Source: an uncultured Aquimarina sp. (GTDB lineage Bacteria > Bacteroidota > Bacteroidia > Flavobacteriales > Flavobacteriaceae). Taken from it: 64,000 bases of DNA. Below, one piece after another: positions 25,470 through 34,464 of this stretch. The notes beneath the pieces are model-generated. The model was not told the origin of the DNA. It worked only from the letters and a program-made list of their open reading frames with translations, and searched no databases. The DNA lies in assembly GCA_947496705.1 (NCBI GenBank), contig CANMDW010000017.1:1-64000 (forward strand), written 5' to 3'. A program made the translations under genes and the position numbers. Numbering within the stretch: the first letter of the stretch is position 1; each line of letters opens with the position of its first letter.

Positions 25470-26498
25470 ATGGGATTTTTTGACTTCTTTACCGAAGAGA
25501 TCGCAATAGACTTAGGTACCGCTAATACGTTAGTGATCCATAATGACAAAGTAGTAGTGGATAGCCCCTCTATTGTAGCCAGGGATATTATGACTGGCAA
25601 AATTATTGCAGTTGGAAAAGAAGCTGCTATGATGCAAGGAAAAACCCACGAAAACATAAAAACCATTCGGCCACTTAAAGATGGGGTGATCGCAGATTTT
25701 GATGCCAGCGAGAAGATGATAAGTATGTTTATCAAGGATATTCCTGCATTGAAAAAAAGACTATTTGCTCCTGCCCTGCGCATGGTGATCTGTATTCCTT
25801 CTGGAATTACCGAAGTAGAAATGCGGGCAGTAAAAGAAAGTGCAGAACGTGTAAATGGAAAAGAAGTATACCTTATTCATGAACCTATGGCAGCAGCTAT
25901 TGGTATTGGGGTAGATATTATGCAGCCCAAAGGAAATATGATCGTAGATATAGGTGGGGGTACTACAGAAATTGCCGTGATTGCTTTAGGAGGTATTGTT
26001 TGCGATAAATCTGTAAAAATTGCAGGTGATGTATTTACCAATGATATTATTTATTATATGCGTACTCAACACAATTTATATGTGGGTGAGCGTACCGCCG
26101 AAAAAATAAAAATACAAATAGGCGCAGCTACCGAAGATCTCGAATTGCCCCCTGAAGAAATGAATGTTCAGGGACGTGATCTCCTTACCGGAAAACCAAA
26201 ACAAGTACAGATCTCTTTTAGAGAAATGGCCAAAGCACTCGACAAATCAATACTGCGTATTGAAGATGCAGTCATGGAAACTCTTTCGCAGACTCCGCCA
26301 GAGCTTGCTGCAGACATCTATAATACCGGTATCTATCTTGCAGGAGGCGGTTCTATGCTACGCGGATTGGATAAGCGTTTATCACAAAAAACCGATTTAC
26401 CAGTCTATATCGCAGAAGACCCGTTAAGAGCAGTCGTAAGAGGAACAGGGATAACACTTAAAAATTTAAACCGATACAAAAGCATACTTATTAAATAG
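25470..26498 (+). CDS. mreB: Rod shape-determining actin homolog MreB
   Basis: This 342-residue protein is a bacterial actin that forms membrane-bound filaments guiding side-wall peptidoglycan synthesis. It shows the actin-fold ATP motifs: phosphate-1 EIAIDLGTANTLV, connect-1 and phosphate-2 MIVDIGGGTTEIAVIALGG, and adenosine motif GIYLAGGGSMLRGLD. EVEMRAVKESAERV and EPMAAAIG are also characteristic. An amphipathic N-terminus (MGFFDFFTEE) fits membrane attachment. It heads the order mreB-mreC-mreD-mrdA-rodA, the usual elongasome cluster. Confidence 0.98.
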   Translation: MGFFDFFTEEIAIDLGTANTLVIHNDKVVVDSPSIVARDIMTGKIIAVGKEAAMMQGKTHENIKTIRPLKDGVIADFDASEKMISMFIKDIPALKKRLFAPALRMVICIPSGITEVEMRAVKESAERVNGKEVYLIHEPMAAAIGIGVDIMQPKGNMIVDIGGGTTEIAVIALGGIVCDKSVKIAGDVFTNDIIYYMRTQHNLYVGERTAEKIKIQIGAATEDLELPPEEMNVQGRDLLTGKPKQVQISFREMAKALDKSILRIEDAVMETLSQTPPELAADIYNTGIYLAGGGSMLRGLDKRLSQKTDLPVYIAEDPLRAVVRGTGITLKNLNRYKSILIK

Positions 26499-26613
26499 TG
26501 TTAAAAAAATAGTGTTGAAATATACCTAAATTTCTTATTTTACGTTATCCTGCATTATACTATAATACCTGGTAAAAAGAACATTTAACTAAAGAAGCCA
26601 TTATACCCAGATC

Positions 26614-27438
26614 ATGCAGCAGATTATTAATTTTTTAATAAAGAATAAACACTCTCTGCTATTTATTCTGTTATTGTTTTTATCTTTAATTTTTACCATA
26701 CAATCACATTCTTATCATAGAAGCAAATTTGTAAGCTCCACCAACTTCATTAGTGGTGGTATGTATGGTTGGCAGCATGCAGTAAGTGATTATTTTAGCT
26801 TAAAAGAAGAGAATAAAAGATTATTACAAGAAAACGAACTCCTTCACAATCAATTAAGTGCCTTAGGAATAGATTCTCTTTCTTCAAAATTTATAGATAC
26901 AATATCGTTTGATAAACCCTACACATTTACAAAAGCAAGGATCATTAAAAATGATTACAGCAAGCTGGATAACTATATTCTGATCAATAAAGGTGAAAAA
27001 GACAGTATTTTTGCAGATATGGGAGTAATAACAGACAAAGGTATTGTGGGAATTATAGAAAATACCTCAAAAAACTATAGCAGGGTCATTTCTATTCTTA
27101 ATAGTAACTCACGTATTAATGCCGGTTTAAAAAAATCAAATCAATATGGTTCTCTGATCTGGGACGGAAAAGATCCAAATATTGTGCAATTAGAAACGGT
27201 TCCAAGACAAGCAATTTTAAAAGAAGGAGATACCATTATCACTCATGGCCGCTCTACTATTTTCCCAAGAGGAATAGGGGTTGGCACCATCATAAATTAT
27301 ACATTGGATCAAAATAAAAGTTATTATCTCATTGATGTCAAATTATTTAATGATATGACCGATATCGGATTTGTATATACCATTAAAAACAGAGATGCTG
27401 AAGAAATTAAAAGTTTGGAAAAACTAAAATATGAATAG
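26614..27438 (+). CDS. mreC: Rod shape-determining protein MreC
   Basis: This 274-residue protein has one N-terminal membrane helix (about 11-29) and a coiled-coil (about 60-85, LKEENKRLLQENELLHNQLSAL). A periplasmic beta-domain follows with the family motifs DNYILINKGEKDSIFADMGVITDKGIVG and VISILNSNSRINAGLKKS. MreC links MreB filaments to PBP2 and activates it. The gene starts 115 bases after mreB and overlaps mreD by 8 bases, so mreC and mreD are coupled. Confidence 0.96.
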   Translation: MQQIINFLIKNKHSLLFILLLFLSLIFTIQSHSYHRSKFVSSTNFISGGMYGWQHAVSDYFSLKEENKRLLQENELLHNQLSALGIDSLSSKFIDTISFDKPYTFTKARIIKNDYSKLDNYILINKGEKDSIFADMGVITDKGIVGIIENTSKNYSRVISILNSNSRINAGLKKSNQYGSLIWDGKDPNIVQLETVPRQAILKEGDTIITHGRSTIFPRGIGVGTIINYTLDQNKSYYLIDVKLFNDMTDIGFVYTIKNRDAEEIKSLEKLKYE

Positions 27439-27937
27439 GGATACAGCATTACATATTGGTAGGTTTATTATACTTATTCTGGTTCAGGTAATGATCTTAA
27501 ATCATATCAATTTTTTAGGATTTTTAAACCCATACATTTATATCATTTTCATTCTCCTGGCTCCTATCAATATCAATAAGAGTTTGTTTCTCCTGGTAAG
27601 CTTCTTACTGGGATTAACCATCGATATGTTTGGAGATTCTGGCGGTGTACATGCGGCCGCCTGCACCGTCATAGCGTTTTTTCGTCCGGTAGCTTTAAGT
27701 TCGGTATTTGGACTTAGTTATGAATTTCAAACTGTAAAATTGGGAAATGTAAGTTTTGGCGAACGATTGGCTTATGTTACCCTAATGGTTTTAACACATC
27801 ATGTTGTGCTTTTTTCGTTAGAAATTTTTAACTTCTCTCACATACTATTAATAGCAAAAAAAACGTTATTTTCCAGTTTGTTTTCCATTGTGGTGATTAT
27901 GTTGGTTTTAGTAGTGTTTAGAAGAAACGATTCATGA
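27431..27937 (+). CDS. mreD: Rod shape-determining protein MreD
   Basis: This 168-residue protein has about five membrane helices with short loops, as usual for MreD, and the typical segment FLNPYIYIIFILLAPININKSLFLLVSFLLGLTIDMFGDSGGVHAAAC (helix 2-3 region). It is part of the elongasome and assembles with MreC and RodA in the inner membrane. It overlaps mreC by 8 bases and shares 4 bases with the PBP2 gene. The sequence itself is poorly conserved in the family, so the call rests partly on position. Confidence 0.95.
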   Translation: MNRDTALHIGRFIILILVQVMILNHINFLGFLNPYIYIIFILLAPININKSLFLLVSFLLGLTIDMFGDSGGVHAAACTVIAFFRPVALSSVFGLSYEFQTVKLGNVSFGERLAYVTLMVLTHHVVLFSLEIFNFSHILLIAKKTLFSSLFSIVVIMLVLVVFRRNDS

Positions 27938-29805
27938 GAAAATTATTACTGTATCTTATCATAGTAACAACAGGTATTGTTTTTGTTGCAAGGCTTTTTT
28001 ATTTGCAGATTTACAATACTTCTTTCGCATCCTTATCTGAAGATAATGCCATAAAAATAATCTATGATTATCCTCAAAGAGGTGCGATCTATGATAGAAA
28101 TGGCAGATTACTGGTAACCAATCAACCCTCTTATGATGTCATGGTAATCCCGAGAGAGTTAAAACCTTTTGACACCTTAGAATTTTGTTCTATTCTCAAT
28201 ATCACCAAGGATAAACTAACACAAAGATTACACAAAGCCAGAGTATATTCCCCCAGGGTTCCTTCTATCATAATCCCGCAGCTCACCAAAGATGAATACG
28301 CCTATCTTCAGGAAAAAATGCGGAAGTTTGATGGTTTTTATATTCAGAAACGGTCGCTTAGAGATTATCAGACTGTATTGGCTGCTAATGTATTGGGATA
28401 TATTGGCGAAGTAAATGAAGCTTTGATACAAAAAGATCCATATTACCTTTCCGGAGACCTTATTGGGATTGATGGTGTAGAAAAACAATATGAAAAGGAG
28501 CTGAGAGGTATCAAAGGAGTGAAACGTATCCAAAAAGACAGGTTTAATCGAGATATAGGACCTTATAAAAATGGTAGATTTGATACCCTTCCCGTAAACG
28601 GAAAAGATCTGACTATCACAATCGATAGAAGCCTTCAGGCTTATGGGCAAAAACTTATGGAAAATAAGCGAGGCGGTATTGTCGCACTAGAACCTGCTAC
28701 AGGGGAGATCCTCGCCTTGGTGACGGCACCAACTTACAAACCAGAATTATTAGTTGGAAGAAAAAGATCTCCCAATTTTACCAAATTATATTATGATACT
28801 ATAGCCAAACCATTGTTTGACAGAGGTGTAAAAGGAGAATACCCGCCCGGGTCCCCGTTTAAAACGATTAATGCATTAATAGGGTTACAGGAAGGAGTTA
28901 TCGACCTTAAAGAAAGTATTTATTGCAGGATGGGATATTATTATGGGAAAAAAGGTCAAAAATTAGGTTGCCATTCTCATAGAACTCCGTTGAACATGAT
29001 CCCGGGAATTGCCAATTCCTGCAATGCCTATTTTGCTACTGTGTATAGAAGAATCATAGAAAAGTACGATACCCCTCAGGAAGGGATCGATACCTGGGGA
29101 AAACATGTAGAAAGTTTTGGGTTGGGAAATTATCTCGGAAACGATTTACCTGAAGGGAAACGCGGTAAAGTGCCAACTGCTGAATATTATAACAGAATAT
29201 ATCAATATCCCACTTACAAATGGTATGCAACTGCTACCCTATCCAATGCGATTGGGCAAGGAGAAGTATTGACCACTCCGATTCAGTTAGCCAATATGAC
29301 GGCAGCTATTGCAAACAGGGGGTATTATTATACACCACACATTATAAAGGCAATTGATGGCTCTCCAATAGAAAATGAATACTATACCAATCCCAAGATT
29401 ACCACTATTGATAAAGAGCATTTTGACCCTGTAGTACAGGGGATGCATGAGGTATATACCAAAGGTACGGCAAGCTTTCTACAGGTGAAAGACATAGAAA
29501 TTTGCGGAAAAACAGGAACCGCAGAGAACTTTGTTAAAATTGATGGGGTTAAAACACAACTCACAGATCATTCGGTATTTATTGCCTTTGCACCCAAGGA
29601 TGATCCTAAGATTGCACTCGCAGTATTTGTTGAAAATGGATATTGGGGAGCCCGTTATGCCGGAAGAATAGCTTCGCTAATGATAGAAAAATACTTAAAA
29701 GGAGTCATTACCAGAACAGATCTTGAAGAATGGGTTTTTATGCATAGCCTGGAAGGAGAATATGCAAAACAATATAGCGGTAAACCTTTTAAAATTAATC
29801 AATAA
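27934..29805 (+). CDS. mrdA: Penicillin-binding protein 2 (peptidoglycan transpeptidase)
   Basis: This 623-residue class B PBP has one N-terminal membrane helix (about 4-24). The PBP dimerisation domain begins at IYDYPQRGAIYDRNGRLLVTNQPSYDV. The transpeptidase domain has the catalytic Ser in YPPGSPFKTINALIGL (SxxK), an SCN-type second motif in IANSCNAYFATV, and KTGTAENF (KTG). It cross-links side-wall peptidoglycan with RodA. The first motif reads SPFK, with the usual Thr in SxxK replaced by Pro-Phe spacing; the motif is still Ser-x-x-Lys. It overlaps mreD by 4 bases and rodA by one base (TAATG). Confidence 0.97.
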   Translation: MRKLLLYLIIVTTGIVFVARLFYLQIYNTSFASLSEDNAIKIIYDYPQRGAIYDRNGRLLVTNQPSYDVMVIPRELKPFDTLEFCSILNITKDKLTQRLHKARVYSPRVPSIIIPQLTKDEYAYLQEKMRKFDGFYIQKRSLRDYQTVLAANVLGYIGEVNEALIQKDPYYLSGDLIGIDGVEKQYEKELRGIKGVKRIQKDRFNRDIGPYKNGRFDTLPVNGKDLTITIDRSLQAYGQKLMENKRGGIVALEPATGEILALVTAPTYKPELLVGRKRSPNFTKLYYDTIAKPLFDRGVKGEYPPGSPFKTINALIGLQEGVIDLKESIYCRMGYYYGKKGQKLGCHSHRTPLNMIPGIANSCNAYFATVYRRIIEKYDTPQEGIDTWGKHVESFGLGNYLGNDLPEGKRGKVPTAEYYNRIYQYPTYKWYATATLSNAIGQGEVLTTPIQLANMTAAIANRGYYYTPHIIKAIDGSPIENEYYTNPKITTIDKEHFDPVVQGMHEVYTKGTASFLQVKDIEICGKTGTAENFVKIDGVKTQLTDHSVFIAFAPKDDPKIALAVFVENGYWGARYAGRIASLMIEKYLKGVITRTDLEEWVFMHSLEGEYAKQYSGKPFKINQ

Positions 29806-31058
29806 TGGCAAAGTCCAGCGTAGCGGCCATAGATTGGATCACAGTCTTATTGTTTTTATTGCTCGTAGGGTTCGGTTGGGGAAACATTTATTCGGCATCA
29901 TATGAAGGTGAGGCATTCTCTTTATCAGATTTTTCGCAAGCTTATGTGAAACAAGCCTATTGGATATTGTTTAGTCTGGTTATTATTATTATTACACAGG
30001 CTGTCGAGGCAAAGTTTTATGAACGGTTTGCCGGTTTGATCTACGTCATTTCTATATGCTCACTGTTAGGGCTCTTCATATTCGGAAAAACGGTTTCCGG
30101 AGCTACATCATGGTACGCCTTAGGATCGTTTAGATTGCAACCTTCAGAGTTTGCCAAGGTATGTACTGCATTGGCACTAGCTAAATTCCTGAGTGATATG
30201 CAAACCAACATTAGGTTTATTGGTCATCAATTAAAAGCTTTTTTGATCATTGCCTTACCTGCTTTACTCATTATACCTCAGCCAGATCCCGGAAGTGCTT
30301 TGGTATATGCTGCATTTTTCTTTCCATTGTATAGAGAGGGTTTGGCAGCCGGTTATTTAATCGTTGGAGTTTCTGCTGCTGCATTATTTATACTTACACT
30401 GCTTTTTAATCCTTTGTGGGTGGTTTTGGGTATTGCAGCAATGATGATGTTGATCCTGATCAAAAACAGAAAACAAAAGCCAAAATACTCCAGATATTTT
30501 CTGGTTATTATAGTGATCACCGGTTTCTGTTTTTCTGTAAACTACATATTTAATAATGTATTTGAACAACGACACCGTGATCGATTTAATATTGTTCTGG
30601 GTAAAGAAGTAGATGCCAAAGGTATTGGATATAACATCAATCAGAGTCAAATTGCTATTGGTAGTGGTGGGTGGACCGGAAAAGGGTGGAAAGAAGGAAC
30701 GCAAACTAAAGGAGGCTTTGTTCCCGAACAGCATACCGATTATATATTTAGTACCGTTGGAGAAGAGTGGGGTTTTCTGGGTGCTACCCTGGTGGTCATC
30801 CTATTTGTTATGTTATTAATCAGGCTGATCCATTTGGCCGAACGGCAAAAAACGCAATTCAGCCGGGTCTATGGGTATAGTGTTATCGGGATTTTATTTA
30901 TCCATTTTGCTATCAATATTGGTATGGTTACCGGGATCATTCCTACTATTGGGATTCCATTACCCTTTTTTAGTTATGGAGGATCGGGATTATGGGGATT
31001 CACCATTTTGTTGTTTATTTTTATTAAACTAGACGCCAACCGTGTGAATGAGTGGTAA
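29805..31058 (+). CDS. rodA: Rod shape-determining protein RodA (SEDS glycosyltransferase)
   Basis: This 417-residue SEDS protein polymerises lipid II into glycan strands in partnership with PBP2. About ten membrane helices are visible, with the family motifs GSFRLQPSEFAKVCTALALAKF, PQPDPGSALVY (containing the catalytic-type Asp) and FVPEQHTDYIFSTVGEEWGFLGA. The C-terminal SEDS signature is TGIIPTIGIPLPFFSYGGSGLWG. An insertion of about 60 residues between helices (HRDRFNIVLGKEVDAKGIGYNINQSQ) is normal in Bacteroidota. It ends the mre/mrd cluster and is convergent to the membrane nuclease. Confidence 0.97.
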   Translation: MAKSSVAAIDWITVLLFLLLVGFGWGNIYSASYEGEAFSLSDFSQAYVKQAYWILFSLVIIIITQAVEAKFYERFAGLIYVISICSLLGLFIFGKTVSGATSWYALGSFRLQPSEFAKVCTALALAKFLSDMQTNIRFIGHQLKAFLIIALPALLIIPQPDPGSALVYAAFFFPLYREGLAAGYLIVGVSAAALFILTLLFNPLWVVLGIAAMMMLILIKNRKQKPKYSRYFLVIIVITGFCFSVNYIFNNVFEQRHRDRFNIVLGKEVDAKGIGYNINQSQIAIGSGGWTGKGWKEGTQTKGGFVPEQHTDYIFSTVGEEWGFLGATLVVILFVMLLIRLIHLAERQKTQFSRVYGYSVIGILFIHFAINIGMVTGIIPTIGIPLPFFSYGGSGLWGFTILLFIFIKLDANRVNEW

Positions 31059-31123
31059 TAGCAGCCTCTCCTAACCTCTTCAAAGGAGAAGAATTTTATC
31101 AGTTTGATAAAACAATTTAAAAA

Positions 31124-31924
31124 TCAAAATTTCCAACCTTTGACAGACGAAGAAGCCTCCAATCGTTTTTCTATTACATCATCCAGTTTTGAAAAGAAAT
31201 CAATCCCTGTTACCTTTTCGATCTCATCTACAGAAACCACAAATTGCTCCAAAGGCTTATTTGATGCTGAATGATACATCATAAACCCAATCATTTTAGG
31301 TGTTTCAGAACTCATATCCAAAACAACTTTGTAAAAATAGGCAGGAACAGAGACTCCTTCATATCCTATCATTTTAAGTCCATCGACCAAAACACCTCCT
31401 GTAACTACATACACCCCATCATATATCTTTGCCCAATACCGCACCTTTTGTTCGAGACGATTCCATACTCCACTATTAAACTCATGATTTTGAGGGGTCA
31501 CATTCGAGGTAAGAAATGTTTCATCATATGCTTCTTGGTTAAATCTTCTGTCTCCTGCGGGGCATAAATGACCACGATCATAACCAGAGTTTTTATAATT
31601 TCGCCAATCTGCAGACGATGATCGTATCTTTCTATCCTCTTCAAAATACGGTCGCTTAAACTCATTTGTTGAGAGGTGTTGTTTTTTTAATTCGTAAGCT
31701 ACCCATTCTGCCTGTTCATGTTTTTCAGAATACGATAATGAAAAATGATGATGAGTTACTATGACACCTGTTGTTGATGTTGGTAAATAGAAAAAACCAG
31801 ACTCAGATTTCTCATCAGTCTTTTTCTCAGAATGTGTGCCATTATCATTGATGTTGTCTTCAAAATAGTAAAATCCGATGGTGATAATGATAATTAATAT
31901 GGGATAGATATATTTTCGATTCAT
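31124..31924 (-). CDS. Membrane-anchored DNA/RNA non-specific endonuclease (NUC1 family)
   Basis: This 266-residue protein has one N-terminal membrane helix (IYPILIIIITIGFYYFE) and a polar linker. A betabetaalpha-metal nuclease domain follows with the catalytic motif SGYDRGHLCPAGDRRF (DRGH) and the metal-ligand Asn region SNVTPQNHEFNSGVWNRLE. Family members cleave DNA and RNA without sequence specificity and need Mg2+. The helix should place the domain outside the cytoplasm, suggesting nutrient scavenging or extracellular DNA degradation. I chose the ATG at 31924; another ATG at 31963 would add 13 residues and is closer to the repeat element upstream. Confidence 0.93.
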   Translation of the reverse strand: MNRKYIYPILIIIITIGFYYFEDNINDNGTHSEKKTDEKSESGFFYLPTSTTGVIVTHHHFSLSYSEKHEQAEWVAYELKKQHLSTNEFKRPYFEEDRKIRSSSADWRNYKNSGYDRGHLCPAGDRRFNQEAYDETFLTSNVTPQNHEFNSGVWNRLEQKVRYWAKIYDGVYVVTGGVLVDGLKMIGYEGVSVPAYFYKVVLDMSSETPKMIGFMMYHSASNKPLEQFVVSVDEIEKVTGIDFFSKLDDVIEKRLEASSSVKGWKF

Positions 31925-31971
31925 AAAGTGATACAATATTTGAACAAATTTAGAAAAAGGCATTCGTTATA

Positions 31972-32082
31972 AGAGCATGTTTAAAAAGAATTTAAACTGA
32001 AAATGAATAGATTGGGGTTTTGACCGGAAGACAGGTTCCATGGATATTGTTTTTCAGGAAGAAAGATTTTTAAACATGCTCT
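31972..32082. repeat. Long inverted-repeat element, AGAGCATGTT family, full form
   Basis: AGAGCATGTTTAAAAA (31972-31987) and TTTTTAAACATGCTCT (32067-32082) are perfect 16-base inverted arms around a 79-base core. The core begins GAATTTAAACTGAAAATGAATAG and later has TTTTCAGGAAG. The element at 7739-7805 has the same two core ends but lacks about 40 bases of the middle. The stretch from 32083 to 32476 holds no gene and is the A+T-rich leader of the VKOR gene. Confidence 0.8.
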
Positions 32083-32476
32083 AAGAAGGGATCCCGGAAA
32101 AAACTAACACGTTTAAAAAAGCTGGTGGTCAAATACAATTTTCAGTAAATTTGAACTTATTAAAACTTTAACATAAATTCTGAAAGTTGATTTCAGGATA
32201 AAAACAAAAACCTTTTTTACTTGATAATCAATATTATACATTCAATAATTAACATAAATAAATATTAAAACTATGGTTATTCCTTTGTTTTTTTGAGCTC
32301 TTACCACACAGAGATACAGTCTTTAAATTTTTATTTTAGTAAGATTAATTTTTGAAGGTTAAAAACCTAAAGTATACCCTATTAGACTTTAAATACAATC
32401 CCCATTATTTCTATTGTCTGTACTCCTTCAAAAAATTGATTTTATAGTTTATAAACAAATCATCTTTAGAAAATAC

Positions 32477-34066
32477 ATGAAAAATACTATTGAAAAAATT
32501 GTTGAAAGTGTTTTGGTCCAAAATCGAATAAGCAATTTTGATAAAAAAGATCTGGAACTACAATTACAAATTCATCCTAGTTATCCAAGTTTTCAATCGA
32601 TCACAGATACTTTGGATTATTTCAATATAGATAATATTGCTGTAGAAGTTCCTATAGAGGCTTTGGATCAACTTCCTAAAAGTTTTATTTCTTTGGTAAA
32701 AACCGAAAACTCTGAAGAGATCGTTACTGTTATCAATTCAAAAGATAGTATAGAGATTAAGCATTCCAGCTTAAAGAAAAAGAAATACACTTATGAGCAA
32801 TTTATAGCATTATGGATACCAAAAGTAATTGCTGTAGAATATAATGCAAAACAACGTTTTGTATTTAAGCAATCATTTCTTCAGATTTTTTTAATACTTA
32901 TGCTATTTGTGGGTATGGCCCTGACTTTTGCAGCAACAGCCTGGGATGCAAATCAGATTGTTTTTCTACTCACCTCTGTTATTGGGATCGTTTTTAGCTT
33001 TTTTGCACTTCGCGAAAGTTTAGGGATCCAGTCTCAGGCCATTCATCAGTTCTGCACTTCTGTAGGGAATACCAATTGCGGAGATGTCATTAATAATAAC
33101 AGCGGAAAGTTGCTCAAAAATTTCACTCTTGCAGATGCAGGCATGGTGTTTTTTGGGACACTTATAGCATACCAGACGCTCTTTGGTTTTAGCTCAATAC
33201 TATTTATACCGGCACTTATTGGTATTCCATTTGTAGTATACTCCATCTATTCTCAGGCATTTATTATAAAAAAGTGGTGTGCCATATGTCTTGCTATTGG
33301 AACAGTTTCTACAGGATTGGCTATTATTGCCGTAAGAAACCTTCCGTTTACTATTGATTTATCGTCGGTTTCAGGGTTTTTGATCACCTCGGCGTTACTT
33401 ACATTAACCTATATGTTTGCCAAAGAAAAGATGGTTGAAAACAAAAGTTTTAAATCTGAAAATCTAAAGCTAAATCAATTTAAACGAGATGGTCAGATCT
33501 ATAATCATTTATTAAATATCTCTGAAAAAATTGAGAACACCACTGTTTTTGAAAACGAGATTGTACTAGGAAACCCCGATGCAACATTCAAAATCATAAG
33601 TCTTACCAATCCAATGTGTGGTTATTGTAAAGATGCATTCGAGGCATACACCCGTGTTCTTAAAACGATGGGCGAAAATCTTCAAATCATTATCCGGCTG
33701 GCTATAAAATTAGATGACCTGGATAATCAGGCGACTCAAATAAGTCTCAGACTTTTTGAAATATATGATCACCAGGGAGCCGATAGTTTCATCGCGGCAT
33801 ATAATGATTGGTTTAAAGACAGAACCCATAGCAAATGGATTAAAAAATACCGAGCGCCTATAAACAATCCAACCCACACTGAAGTACTAAAAAAACAGGG
33901 CGAATGGGCCAATAGTAATGATTTGCATTATACCCCTGCATCGGTTATCAATGGCAGTTTATACCCAAAAAAATATAGTTATAATGAATTTTTCTATTTT
34001 ATTAGTATGATGCTCGAAAATCATGCCGATGTTGTTTCTGAAACAGAAGCACCCATTGAAATTTGA
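32477..34066 (+). CDS. VKOR-thioredoxin fusion with N-terminal C39-like domain
   Basis: This 529-residue membrane protein has three parts. The N-terminal 120 residues (LELQLQIHPSYPSFQSITDTLDYFNI...) resemble the C39-like domain of peptide-processing proteins but lack the catalytic Cys. The middle is a vitamin K epoxide reductase domain with four or five helices, the loop cysteines in FCTSVGNTNCGDV and the active-site CxxC in KKWCAICLA. The C-terminal DsbA-type thioredoxin domain has CxxC in NPMCGYC. VKOR proteins of this kind make disulfide bonds in exported proteins. Two four-cysteine GG peptides follow directly, so they are the obvious substrates. Start: ATG at 32477 (a longer frame would need TTG at 32414). 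Confidence 0.92.
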   Translation: MKNTIEKIVESVLVQNRISNFDKKDLELQLQIHPSYPSFQSITDTLDYFNIDNIAVEVPIEALDQLPKSFISLVKTENSEEIVTVINSKDSIEIKHSSLKKKKYTYEQFIALWIPKVIAVEYNAKQRFVFKQSFLQIFLILMLFVGMALTFAATAWDANQIVFLLTSVIGIVFSFFALRESLGIQSQAIHQFCTSVGNTNCGDVINNNSGKLLKNFTLADAGMVFFGTLIAYQTLFGFSSILFIPALIGIPFVVYSIYSQAFIIKKWCAICLAIGTVSTGLAIIAVRNLPFTIDLSSVSGFLITSALLTLTYMFAKEKMVENKSFKSENLKLNQFKRDGQIYNHLLNISEKIENTTVFENEIVLGNPDATFKIISLTNPMCGYCKDAFEAYTRVLKTMGENLQIIIRLAIKLDDLDNQATQISLRLFEIYDHQGADSFIAAYNDWFKDRTHSKWIKKYRAPINNPTHTEVLKKQGEWANSNDLHYTPASVINGSLYPKKYSYNEFFYFISMMLENHADVVSETEAPIEI

Positions 34067-34108
34067 CAAACATCAATAAAAATATATTCCAACTTAAAAT
34101 CAATAAAT

Positions 34109-34312
34109 ATGTTAGCAAAAATTCTGAAATTAAAAGATGTTCAACAACTGAACAAAAATCAACAAAAAATGATCTCTGGGGGATATATCCCTTCCCTTGA
34201 AGAATTTTGTTGTGGCCCTCGCTCTCAAGGCTGGTGGATCGAGCGCTATCCATTTTTGGCCAATGACCCTTATTACACTTGCACAAGCGATGTTTGTGGT
34301 AGTAATTGGTAA
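34109..34312 (+). CDS. GG-leader peptide precursor with four cysteines
   Basis: This 67-residue precursor has a leader MLAKILKLKDVQQLNKNQQK ending MISGG, the double-glycine processing site recognised by C39 peptidases. The predicted mature peptide has 42 residues and four Cys (EFCCGPRS and YTCTSDVCGSNW), with several Trp, Tyr and Pro. It lies 42 bases after the VKOR-thioredoxin gene. By analogy with GG-type bacteriocin or natural-product precursors, it is probably exported and disulfide-bonded. Another open frame on the opposite strand covers the same DNA but has no leader and does not fit the context. Confidence 0.85.
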   Translation: MLAKILKLKDVQQLNKNQQKMISGGYIPSLEEFCCGPRSQGWWIERYPFLANDPYYTCTSDVCGSNW

Positions 34313-34356
34313 AAAAGAAAAGGTTACATACGTTAACAATTTCTCTATCTGTTATA

Positions 34357-34426
34357 AGAACTCATTTGAACTTTTTGTTTTTAAGCGAAAATTAGGGTGC
34401 AATAAGCAAAATTTCAAATGAGTTCT
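34357..34426. repeat. Inverted-repeat hairpin, GAACTCATTTRAAC family
   Basis: AGAACTCATTTGAA (34357-34370) pairs with TTCAAATGAGTTCT (34413-34426), with a core that contains TTAAGCGAAAATTAG. Arm and core match the larger element at 3983-4172. It separates the two cysteine-rich GG peptide genes and may act as a terminator or attenuator between them. Confidence 0.8.
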
Positions 34427-34464
34427 AAGAAAACAATTGAATATTAATCTTAAAACCAAATATT

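Noticed and set aside
28853..28864. Possible loss of the PBP2 active site, because the motif reads SPFK where STxK-type motifs are common
   Set aside because: SxxK is intact (Ser-Pro-Phe-Lys), and the SxN and KTG motifs are present, so the enzyme looks functional.
25470..31058. mreBCD-mrdA-rodA cluster as an unusual arrangement
   Set aside because: The order is the standard one in Bacteroidota, and all genes are intact and normally spaced.
34130..34339. Minus-strand frames over the first Cys-rich GG peptide
   Set aside because: The plus-strand ORF has a GG leader and follows the VKOR gene; the minus-strand readings have no such features.
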